Source: an uncultured Eubacteriales bacterium (GTDB taxonomy: Bacteria > Bacillota > Clostridia > Monoglobales > Monoglobaceae). From it: a stretch of DNA of 13,902 nt. A program made the translations under genes and the position numbers. Shown piece after piece: positions 1-6,832 of the stretch (its first letter is position 1; each line of letters opens with the position of its first letter). The DNA lies in NCBI GenBank assembly GCA_905201285.1, contig CAJKNM010000040.1:1-13902 (forward strand), written 5' to 3'. The notes under the pieces were generated by a model. That model searched no databases, had not been told where the DNA came from, and worked only from the letters and a program-made list of their open reading frames with translations.

Positions 1-76
1 TAGATTATATTATCATTTTGGAGTAAATTTTGAGGTTTACACAAAATGAGGGATTACCCCAAAATTTTCGGGGATA

Positions 77-106
77 TAACAGCTCTGCCATTTGGCAGAG
101 CTGTTA
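77..106 (-). terminator. Hairpin downstream of the oxidoreductase operon, possible terminator
   Basis: A perfect 13-bp stem (77-89 with 94-106, loop ATTT) begins 8 bases past the stop codon of the last gene of the left-hand operon. The stem is GC-rich in its centre. No U-tract follows on the minus strand (the next bases are TATCCCCGAAAA), so it is either a non-canonical terminator or an RNA 3'-end stabilising hairpin. On the plus strand it is followed by a T-rich but interrupted stretch, so it could also serve a gene lying left of the window. Confidence 0.5.
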
Positions 107-114
107 GAAGTTTA

Positions 115-1098
115 TTAATTTACTTTAAGCACAACCTTGCCCACATTTTCACCGCGGTAGAGAATATCCTGAGCCGCTTCGGCTTCGGTTATGGGAAGAA
201 CCTTGTATATCGTGGGTTTAACGAGTCCTTGTGACACCTTCGGGAAGACATCCTTGACTAAGTTTGAAAGAATCTGAGCCTTAACCTCGGGCGTTCTTGA
301 ACGCAAGGTGCTTCCGACGATTCTCACATTTCTGACATAGATGTTTTTAAGGTCAATTTCGGTTTTCTGCCCCGCGAGAGCCGCAATCATAATCCAGCGT
401 GCACCGTGGGTTAAATAATGTATGCACTTTCCCATTATTTCGCCGCCGAGACAGTCAATGGCAACGTCCACGCCGTGACCGTCAGCAAGCTCTTTCTTTA
501 ACACCTCAACTATATCTTCTTTAGAGGTGTTTACAACAACATCGGCGTTTAAATGCTTGATAGACTCCGCAAGGTTATCCTTGCGAACGGTCGTTATTAC
601 CCTCACGCCAAAAGCCTTCGCCATCGGAATGATAACGCTTGCAAGGCCGCTCGCACCGGCGTTCATAAGCAGGGTGTTGCCTTCCTTGATTTTACCCTCC
701 CAGAACAGGTTTAAATATGCCGTTGCAAACGCTTCGGGGATAGCGGCTGCTTCAACCATTGAACAGTTCTCGGGTACGGGCATAAGCATATCATATTTAA
801 CGTTTACATATTCCGCATAGCCGCCACCGCCGAGAAGTGCACAAACCTTATCGCCGAGCTTCCAATTCGATTTTTCCTTTGCAACGTCACCGATTTCAAC
901 GATTTCACCCGAAATTTCAAGGCCCATCCAGTCGGGGCAACCTTCCGGCGGCGGATAGTCACCCTCGCGCTGCATCAAATCGGCGCGGTTAAGGGCGGCG
1001 TATTCAATTTTAACAAGAACATCTTCGGGTTTTACTATTGGGTTGGGAACATTATCCCATCTTAAGCTTTGATCATCATTTACAAGTATTGCTTTCAT
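115..1098 (-). CDS. Zinc-free MDR-family NAD(P)H:quinone/enone oxidoreductase (PIG3-like)
   Basis: This 327-residue protein belongs to the medium-chain dehydrogenase/reductase superfamily, quinone oxidoreductase/PIG3 branch. The N-terminal GroES-like part carries the PIG3-type stretch NRADLMQREGDYPPP (about residues 37-51) followed by GLEISGEIVEIG. The nucleotide-binding fold has the variant glycine motif NAGASGLAS (about 146-154) where the family usually has GAAGGVG. The zinc-ligand pattern of alcohol dehydrogenases is absent, so hydride transfer to a C=C bond conjugated to a carbonyl, or to a quinone, is expected rather than alcohol oxidation. It is cytosolic, with no signal peptide. It is the last gene of a three-gene operon, 34 bases after the dehydratase-like gene, with a strong AAAGGAGG site 7 bases before the ATG. 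Given its neighbours it may reduce an enone made by the preceding dehydratase-like enzyme. That role is inference; the family assignment is firm. Confidence 0.88.
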   Translation of the reverse strand: MKAILVNDDQSLRWDNVPNPIVKPEDVLVKIEYAALNRADLMQREGDYPPPEGCPDWMGLEISGEIVEIGDVAKEKSNWKLGDKVCALLGGGGYAEYVNVKYDMLMPVPENCSMVEAAAIPEAFATAYLNLFWEGKIKEGNTLLMNAGASGLASVIIPMAKAFGVRVITTVRKDNLAESIKHLNADVVVNTSKEDIVEVLKKELADGHGVDVAIDCLGGEIMGKCIHYLTHGARWIMIAALAGQKTEIDLKNIYVRNVRIVGSTLRSRTPEVKAQILSNLVKDVFPKVSQGLVKPTIYKVLPITEAEAAQDILYRGENVGKVVLKVN

Positions 1099-1132
1099 TT
1101 GATTTCCTCCTTTATGCTATATTCAAATATAT

Positions 1133-1885
1133 TCAGAAGTTTTCTAAAACAGCTTTCATATTTTTAATCAAAGGTTGAGCCGGTGTTGCCAGCTCATCGT
1201 GTTCATACACGGTGAGGCACATTCCACAGCCAAGCTGTGTTCCTATCATCCTATGGATATGACATTCATCAAGTGAGAGGAAGAGGAACGGAACGTCTAA
1301 GTTCTGTTTCAGCATATCGGTTATTCTTAAGTTTTCAATCTGCTGCTGCATATTATATGCACCGGTCACAATTTTCACATAATCCGCGCCGCGGCTCACC
1401 TGTGCTTTTGCGATTTCCAATACCCTATAATCCGGGCGGAACTTGTATGTATGTGATGACATAAGAACCTTAGCACCGTTTTTATGTATATTATCGATAA
1501 GCTGTTTCTGTTTTTCGATTGCTGTCGGGTCAACCGTAAGCTCGTCGGGGTCTTTACAGAACAAATCACCCATTACATCGACAAGGCTTGCACCGCACTT
1601 TGAAAGCTCAAGCATCCCTTCTGCAAGCTCATCATCGGACTTCCCAGTATTTTTCCCGCCGCGGTAATATGTAACATAGGTAGGAACGTCACCAATAGCG
1701 CTGAATAGATCCCTATATACCGCCGAATTCTGATATTCGGGTTTAAACTGACAAAACTGAATACCGATTGCGTCAGCGCCAGCGTCAAGGGCGAGCCTTG
1801 CGGTTTTAAGAGCCTTTTCGGGCGAATCGGTCTGTATCATAGTTGTTATAAGCGGTTTATCATAATCAAAAAAAGATTTACTCAT
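1133..1885 (-). CDS. Divergent type I 3-dehydroquinate dehydratase-like (class I aldolase fold) protein
   Basis: This 250-residue protein has the length and motif order of type I 3-dehydroquinate dehydratase (AroD), a TIM-barrel enzyme that forms a Schiff base with its ketone substrate. Aligning by eye to E. coli AroD from memory, the catalytic His143 matches H145 (MSSHTYKFRP), the Schiff-base Lys170 matches K171 (ADYVKIVTGA), Arg82 probably matches R75, Arg213 matches R212 (HIHRMIG), and Gln236 matches Q237 (ATPAQP). The usual EWRVD stretch (Glu46, Arg48) is replaced by GIQFC (41-45), and Glu86 in IDLEL is replaced around VDVMGD (102-107). The His/Lys chemistry is therefore kept while much of the carboxylate/hydroxyl recognition has changed. 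A housekeeping shikimate role is doubtful. A beta-elimination on a related hydroxyketone, or a retro-aldol reaction, is more likely. The start codon overlaps the SDR stop by one base (TAATG), implying translational coupling. Confidence 0.7.
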   Translation of the reverse strand: MSKSFFDYDKPLITTMIQTDSPEKALKTARLALDAGADAIGIQFCQFKPEYQNSAVYRDLFSAIGDVPTYVTYYRGGKNTGKSDDELAEGMLELSKCGASLVDVMGDLFCKDPDELTVDPTAIEKQKQLIDNIHKNGAKVLMSSHTYKFRPDYRVLEIAKAQVSRGADYVKIVTGAYNMQQQIENLRITDMLKQNLDVPFLFLSLDECHIHRMIGTQLGCGMCLTVYEHDELATPAQPLIKNMKAVLENF

Positions 1886-2640
1886 TAGTTTTTACCTCTC
1901 ATAATATTTCTGCCGCCGTCGGCAAGAACGTTTATGCCTGTTATGAATGCCGCCTTGTCAGACGCAAGGTACATAATTAAGTCCACGATTTCCTGAGGAT
2001 CTGCCGCACGGCCGAGAAGTGTGTTCATTCCCGCCATTCCCGGCCTTGTGAGAACCGGACCGGGCGAAACACAGCATACGCGAACGTTGTATTTCGCCCC
2101 GTACAGAGCAAGCGACTTCGTAAGACCGTTCATTACACCGCTTTTAGCGGTGGAGTATGCCACGTTGCTGGCACAACCTTCTTCACCTGTGATTGAGCCG
2201 ATATTGATAATAACGCCGCTGTTTTGTTTGGCCATCTGCTTCAAAACCGCGTGGTCAAAGTAAAACTGGCCTTTTAGGTTCACATCGATGCCCCAGTCAA
2301 AAACGTCTATCGGAACATCCTTGAATTCTCCGTAGTGATACGCGTCAAGCATACGCATCTCAGCGCCGCCCGCGCAGTTTATCATAACATCTATGCTTGA
2401 AAATTCCTTGACCGCGGTGTCGCGTACATTACATATCTGTTCATAATTTCTGACATCGGCAACAACACCTATCGCCTTGCCGCCGGCCGCTTTTATTTCA
2501 TTGACCTTTTCATCAAGAGCGTCTTTGTTAATGTCAACAAGAACAATATTTGCGCCTTCTTTGGAAAAGCATTTTCCGCTGAGAAAGCCAAGCCCCGATG
2601 CTCCGCCGGTAATTATGACTGTTTTATTTTCAAAATCCAT
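1885..2640 (-). CDS. Short-chain dehydrogenase/reductase (SDR), probably NAD-dependent
   Basis: This 251-residue classical SDR shows TGGASGLG (residues 11-18) for cofactor binding, D36 at the end of strand beta-2 (which normally selects NAD(H) over NADP(H)), NCAGG (88-92), the structural N121, and the catalytic set S149, Y162, K166 (YSTAK). A PGPV segment follows, as usual. It resembles FabG/glucose-1-dehydrogenase-like enzymes, but the substrate cannot be read from sequence. It is the first gene of the three-gene operon divergent from an AraC regulator, with the ribosome site AAGGAG 8 bases before the ATG. The operon logic suggests oxidation of a secondary alcohol to a ketone that the next gene's Schiff-base enzyme could act on. 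The SDR class is certain; substrate and direction are inference. Confidence 0.88.
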   Translation of the reverse strand: MDFENKTVIITGGASGLGFLSGKCFSKEGANIVLVDINKDALDEKVNEIKAAGGKAIGVVADVRNYEQICNVRDTAVKEFSSIDVMINCAGGAEMRMLDAYHYGEFKDVPIDVFDWGIDVNLKGQFYFDHAVLKQMAKQNSGVIINIGSITGEEGCASNVAYSTAKSGVMNGLTKSLALYGAKYNVRVCCVSPGPVLTRPGMAGMNTLLGRAADPQEIVDLIMYLASDKAAFITGINVLADGGRNIMRGKN

Positions 2641-2683
2641 TTATACCACTCCTTGTATAATTAACTTCTAAATTTAACTACAT

Positions 2684-2712
2684 TTTATACTATTGACAAG
2701 CAAAATAAAAGA
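2684..2712 (-). promoter_or_regulatory. Candidate promoter of the SDR operon, weak -35
   Basis: Read on the minus strand, a good -10 element TATAAA (2684-2689) lies about 44 bases before the SDR start. At the matching 17-base distance the -35 region is only TCTTTT. A good -10 with a poor -35 is typical of activator-dependent promoters and fits control by the divergent AraC-type regulator. The element overlaps the regulator's own promoter. Assigned by eye only. Confidence 0.35.
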
Positions 2713-2721
2713 GAGTATAAT
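2693..2721 (+). promoter_or_regulatory. Perfect-consensus sigma-A promoter of the AraC-type gene
   Basis: TTGACA at 2693-2698 and TATAAT at 2716-2721 are separated by exactly 17 bases. Transcription would start near 2728, leaving a leader of about 30 bases before the ATG at 2760. A 7-bp inverted repeat (TTATACT at 2685-2691, AGTATAA at 2714-2720) brackets the spacer and contains most of the -10 element, making it a possible operator or simply mirrored -10 elements of the two divergent promoters. Confidence 0.8.
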
Positions 2722-2759
2722 ATGGAAAAACAGAACTATTCTATTGGAGAGTGAATCGG

Positions 2760-3560
2760 ATGGATATAACGAGCTTTTCGGAACTGAAGTATTTCAGAGT
2801 TGCAAACTATAGAAATCCTAACGGTCAGATTGATGATTTCAGCGGAATTCCGCGGCCATATAATAATATTGCTCTGATTATAAGCGGTGAAGCAGAGGTT
2901 AATCCGGTGGACGGAGCAACCTTTTTTGTAAAACCCGGGGATATTTTTTTCATTCCGGTCGGAACAAAATATATCTCAAAATGGATAGGAAACGATGTTT
3001 ATTTTATTACGTTTCACTTTAATATTTCCGCACTTTCCTATTATTTGCTGCCGGGAAACGACTTGATTCAAAAAATAAATATAGGCTGTTTAAAAGAAAC
3101 CCGAGAGAAGTTTGAAACCGCATACAGATGCTTTGAAGGCGAGTGGCCTGAAAAACTGAATGCTTTGAGTATCTTTTATGATATTTTAAGCCGGGTTATC
3201 TCAAAGGCGAAGCTAAAAAGACCCGATGAGCTTGAAGATAAAAGAATAAAGGACGCGATTAATTTTATAACCTTCCATTATAAAGAAAAAATAACCGTTT
3301 TAGACTGCGCCGAGAGCGTGTATATGAGCGAACCGTGGTTCTATGTGAAGTTTAAAAAGGCAACGGGAATGACACCGATAGAATTTAAAAATCGGATTGT
3401 GATTAATCAGGCGTGTATTATGCTTATCAACACCGATAAATCAATAGAAAAAATAAGTGAGGAACTCGGATTTGCATCCGCCGATTATTTTCGGCGTGTA
3501 TTTAAAAAGACAGTCGGGATTTCTCCGCTTAAATACAGAAAAACCCCGATTGATTTATAA
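2760..3560 (+). CDS. AraC-family transcriptional regulator with N-terminal cupin sensor
   Basis: This protein of about 266 residues has an N-terminal cupin-like sensor (NIALIISGEAEV, then VKPGDIFFIPVG, a typical AraC-binding beta-barrel) and a C-terminal pair of helix-turn-helix motifs. The C-terminal part contains the family pattern FKKATGMTPIEFKNR followed by SIEKISEELGFASADYFRRVFKKTVGISPLKYR. The frame can also open at a GTG at 2751, but the GGAG ribosome site (2746-2749) almost touches that codon and sits about 10 bases before the ATG at 2760, so the ATG was chosen. It is the only plus-strand gene here and diverges from the SDR/dehydratase-like/reductase operon, which it probably controls in response to a small molecule bound by the cupin domain. 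Its 3' end overlaps the convergent ECF gene by 6 bases. Family certain; target and ligand inferred. Confidence 0.9.
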   Translation: MDITSFSELKYFRVANYRNPNGQIDDFSGIPRPYNNIALIISGEAEVNPVDGATFFVKPGDIFFIPVGTKYISKWIGNDVYFITFHFNISALSYYLLPGNDLIQKINIGCLKETREKFETAYRCFEGEWPEKLNALSIFYDILSRVISKAKLKRPDELEDKRIKDAINFITFHYKEKITVLDCAESVYMSEPWFYVKFKKATGMTPIEFKNRIVINQACIMLINTDKSIEKISEELGFASADYFRRVFKKTVGISPLKYRKTPIDL

Positions 3561-5972
3561 CATATTATATTTCGTTTTAACACGGTCAAGCATTTCGCCC
3601 ATAGGAATAGCACCAAGCCATAAAAATATTGCGGTTGATGCTCCGTGAATCAGGTCAAACGGAAGCCCCATAGCGTATGCCGAGACAAACATTTCCTTTG
3701 TGGGACTGCTCTGCCAGATAACCACCGAAGCAGGGTTCATAATTCCGCCGTATATAAATGCGGCGGAGAGAAAACCGAACAGGCATAGGCTCATGCGGCT
3801 CTTGCGAAGGATTCCCGTTTGATATAACACTCCGGCGATAAAGCCTATTATTCCGAAGGAAAACATCTGCCACGGTGTCCACGGCCCCTGACCGAAAAAG
3901 AAGTTAGAGACAAACGCGGATACGGCGCCGACAAGGAAACCCGTTTCACCGCCGAAACAGACGGCGGAGATGATTACTATTGCCGCGACCGGTTTGAACT
4001 GCGGAATAAACGCAAACGCGGCTCTGCCTATCACCGCGACGGCACATAAAACACTAACCACAACAAGCTCGCGTGACTGAGGACGTCTGCCCTCAAACAC
4101 CACAGCGAACGGAATCATTGCCTCAAGGATTATCAACAGGCTTATAAAATAATACTTTCTGTCCTGAAGATAAGTCATACCGAAGAAAACGGTCAGAGGT
4201 ATAAGCAGAAGTACAATAATCGCCTCAAGCCATGTCTTTTTTGGTATTTTATGCGGGAGAGGCGCTGCCTGCGGAGGTAATCCCATTTTAATAGTATTTT
4301 TGTTTTTATCATCAGGTTCTTTAAAGAAGTTTTTTTCAGACTCTGATTTTTGGCTGTTGTTATCGCCTATCGCATGGATAATATCTTTGTCGGTAACAGC
4401 GTTTTCTATGATTCCGCGTGCCATTCGCCTTGCTGATGTAGTATAAAAGGCGTTGTCGTAAAAGAATTTTTTCGGAACATTCTCTGACACGATACGGCCG
4501 TCGAAAAGCATACCACAGCGGTCTGCATATTCAGCACAGAATTCAATATCGTGTGAAACCATAAGAATACTGACACCGCGGCGTTTAAGTTCACTGAGTA
4601 TAGCCGAAAACTCCTTCTTAAAATGTGCATCCAGACCCTTAGTCGGTTCATCCAAAATCAGAATGTCGGGTTCGGAAAGAAGAACCTTAGCGAGAGCGGA
4701 ACGCTGCTGCTCCCCTCCGGATAAGTCATAGGGATGTCTGTCCAAAAGTTCGCGAAGGCCGCAAAGCTCAGCCGTTTGACGGAGTCGTTCGGCATCTGAG
4801 TGCGACGGATTTTTAGGAAGCATTTCAGATAGGTCAAGGCGGACTGTTTTTTGGCTGAAAAGTGTTTGCGGTTCTTGCGGAAGAGCCGCTGTTTTCATTC
4901 CGGCCGTAATTTTAATCTTGCCGCGGTATGGGGTGTTGATTCCGCATATTAACGAAAGAGCGGTGGTCTTTCCGGCTCCGTTTCCGCCCATTAACACATA
5001 TAATTCGCCTCTGCGGAGCTTAAAAGAAATTCCTTTCAGAATATCAGCATCATTTTTTTCGTATCTGAACCACGCTTCATCGATACACAGAACATAATCA
5101 TCGGGTGAATCCGAATCGGCTGATAAAGATGATATTTTGTTCTTAACGGAAATCCGCGTCAGCCATTCTCTGCCTTCTCGGATTGTCACAGGTGTTTCTG
5201 AGCCGTCCCCCGCCGCATACGAAATCTTCATTGGTGACGGAAGGGCATCAAGCATATCACTGTGCCGGCTGTTAAGCTCGGCACCGACCTCGCGCGGGGT
5301 TCCGACTGTCAATATTCCTCCGCCTTCCATAACGGCGACCTTATCGCACAGAGGAAGAACCTCGTCAAGCCGCTGTTCGCTTATAATCACCGTTGTGCCG
5401 AGTTCCCTGTTAATTCGTGAAACCGCTTCAAGAAAGTCATGTGCGGCGATTGGATCAAGGCGGCTCGTGGGTTCGTCAAGAATTAAAACCTGCGGCTGCA
5501 TCACCATAACGGCGGCAAGATTTAAAAGCTGTTTTTGCCCCCCCGAGAGCTCGGTTACGTTTGAATGAAGCTTGTCCTCTAAACCAAAGAATGATACCAT
5601 TTCAGCAACTCTAAGACGGATTTCATCATCATGACAGGATAGACTTTCAAGACCAAAGGACAGTTCGTGCCATACCTTGTCACAGACAATCTGGCTCTCG
5701 GGGTTTTGAAGAACAAATCCGATTTCCGAAGCCTGTTCAGCCTCCGAAAGCTCGTTTATGTTCCTTCCGTCAAACAATATGTTTCCGCTTCGGCTTCCGA
5801 CAGGGGATAAAATCGGCTTTAGCTGACGCAAAAGCGTTGACTTTCCACAGCCCGAGCGTCCGCAGATTACGGTGAATTCCCCGCTGTTTATCGAGAGGTT
5901 TATATCATTTAACGCGGGAACGTCGTTTTTCGGATAGATAAAGCTTAAATCGTTGATTTTGATTTTTTCCAT
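3555..5972 (-). CDS. ECF transporter fusion: two ABC ATPases plus S component in one chain
   Basis: This protein of about 805 residues contains three usually separate ECF subunits. ABC1 has Walker A around K44, Q-loop Q89, signature LSGGQ (142-146) and Walker B ending in E167. ABC2 has Walker A around K335, Q366, LSGGE (417-421), catalytic E442 and the switch histidine in VSHD near 474. A charged linker (about 530-575) leads to a membrane part (about 583-805) with roughly six hydrophobic segments and the S-component motif GQGPWTPWQMF near 694-704. ABC1 has SEQRLDEV where related ATPases have SEHRLEEV, so its switch His is Gln. The ATG at 5972 was chosen because GGGAGG precedes it by 7 bases; it overlaps ecfT by 28 bases. 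The complex would import a small vitamin-like ligand. CbrT-like cobalamin uptake is my best guess from context and motif memory, not proven. Confidence 0.85.
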   Translation of the reverse strand: MEKIKINDLSFIYPKNDVPALNDINLSINSGEFTVICGRSGCGKSTLLRQLKPILSPVGSRSGNILFDGRNINELSEAEQASEIGFVLQNPESQIVCDKVWHELSFGLESLSCHDDEIRLRVAEMVSFFGLEDKLHSNVTELSGGQKQLLNLAAVMVMQPQVLILDEPTSRLDPIAAHDFLEAVSRINRELGTTVIISEQRLDEVLPLCDKVAVMEGGGILTVGTPREVGAELNSRHSDMLDALPSPMKISYAAGDGSETPVTIREGREWLTRISVKNKISSLSADSDSPDDYVLCIDEAWFRYEKNDADILKGISFKLRRGELYVLMGGNGAGKTTALSLICGINTPYRGKIKITAGMKTAALPQEPQTLFSQKTVRLDLSEMLPKNPSHSDAERLRQTAELCGLRELLDRHPYDLSGGEQQRSALAKVLLSEPDILILDEPTKGLDAHFKKEFSAILSELKRRGVSILMVSHDIEFCAEYADRCGMLFDGRIVSENVPKKFFYDNAFYTTSARRMARGIIENAVTDKDIIHAIGDNNSQKSESEKNFFKEPDDKNKNTIKMGLPPQAAPLPHKIPKKTWLEAIIVLLLIPLTVFFGMTYLQDRKYYFISLLIILEAMIPFAVVFEGRRPQSRELVVVSVLCAVAVIGRAAFAFIPQFKPVAAIVIISAVCFGGETGFLVGAVSAFVSNFFFGQGPWTPWQMFSFGIIGFIAGVLYQTGILRKSRMSLCLFGFLSAAFIYGGIMNPASVVIWQSSPTKEMFVSAYAMGLPFDLIHGASTAIFLWLGAIPMGEMLDRVKTKYNML

Positions 5973-6832
5973 CGGTACGCCTCCCAAACTTCAATTATAA
6001 TCGGTGTAATACACAGAAGAAGATATGCGATAAATACTGCCGTTTGATATAATGACGGTTCACCGCCCTGCATAGACGGAAAGTACGTGAAGTACATTGC
6101 GCCAGAGTCGGCCGCGGCATTTAACACGAAGGTTGAAAAAATGAGAATAAACGTCAGTGTTATTCCGTCACGCCGGTCAAAGTGATATGGCGAATATGCG
6201 GTTCTGCCATGCAGGCCGAAGCCGCGGCTTTTCATACTGTCAGCGGTATCAATCGAACTTTCAAAGCTCCATATGAGCATAATCGATAATATTTTTATTC
6301 CGCTGCGTATGCGGTCTGTGAGGGTGCCGTCTGACATATCACGGCCGATACATTTTTGTGAATTCCGAACGTTTTTGAGCTGTGTACCAAATCTCGGAAC
6401 AAACCGAAGAACCATAGACAACACAAGCGAAAGTGACGGTACTGTTCTTCCGAAAAGGTAGATGAGCTTGTCGCTTGTCATAATTTTATTAAAGCACGAA
6501 AACCAACACAAAACCGAAGCAAGCATCGCGGCGGCCGCAATGCCATAGGCAATGGATTCAAGCGTAAGCGGATTTCCGCTCGGCAGATATGCGAGAATAG
6601 TAACACCCTTGTGATTAAAGACGGGATTTGCCGCCGCTGTGACAAGCATAAGCGGAAGATAAATCTTAATTCCGCGCAGGGCGGAAGGGCCGCGGAGCAT
6701 GAGCGTATAAGCTATCCCCGATAAAAGACTTATTAAAAGGCAGACAGGGTGCACAAAAAACATAGAAAAGCCAATCACCGAAGCAAAATAAAAAAAGTTG
6801 ACAATCGGGTGAAAACGCTTAAACTCATTCAT
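5945..6832 (-). CDS. ecfT: ECF transporter transmembrane subunit EcfT
   Basis: This 295-residue integral membrane protein of the CbiQ/EcfT family has several hydrophobic segments in the N-terminal half. They are followed by the cytoplasmic coupling-helix region containing TADSMKSRGFGLHG, the Arg-Gly type motif that docks into the ATPase grooves, and a final pair of membrane segments. It joins the ATPase pair to the substrate-binding S component, both of which are in the next gene product. The frame is open further upstream, but the chosen ATG at 6832 has AGGAGG 8 bases before it and starts the protein at the usual MNEFKRFHP-type N-terminus. It overlaps the DUF4430 gene's stop by 8 bases and the fused ATPase/S gene by 28 bases, so all are probably translated together. 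Family assignment is firm. Confidence 0.9.
   Translation of the reverse strand: MNEFKRFHPIVNFFYFASVIGFSMFFVHPVCLLISLLSGIAYTLMLRGPSALRGIKIYLPLMLVTAAANPVFNHKGVTILAYLPSGNPLTLESIAYGIAAAAMLASVLCWFSCFNKIMTSDKLIYLFGRTVPSLSLVLSMVLRFVPRFGTQLKNVRNSQKCIGRDMSDGTLTDRIRSGIKILSIMLIWSFESSIDTADSMKSRGFGLHGRTAYSPYHFDRRDGITLTFILIFSTFVLNAAADSGAMYFTYFPSMQGGEPSLYQTAVFIAYLLLCITPIIIEVWEAYRWKKSKSTI

Noticed and set aside
46..234. Small 62-residue plus-strand open frame at the left edge
   Set aside because: It runs through the hairpin at 77-106 and into the antisense of the reductase gene; it has no good ribosome site and no family features.
5137..5568. 143-residue plus-strand open frame
   Set aside because: It lies fully antisense to the ECF ATPase gene; Ser/Arg-rich composition is typical of a shadow frame.
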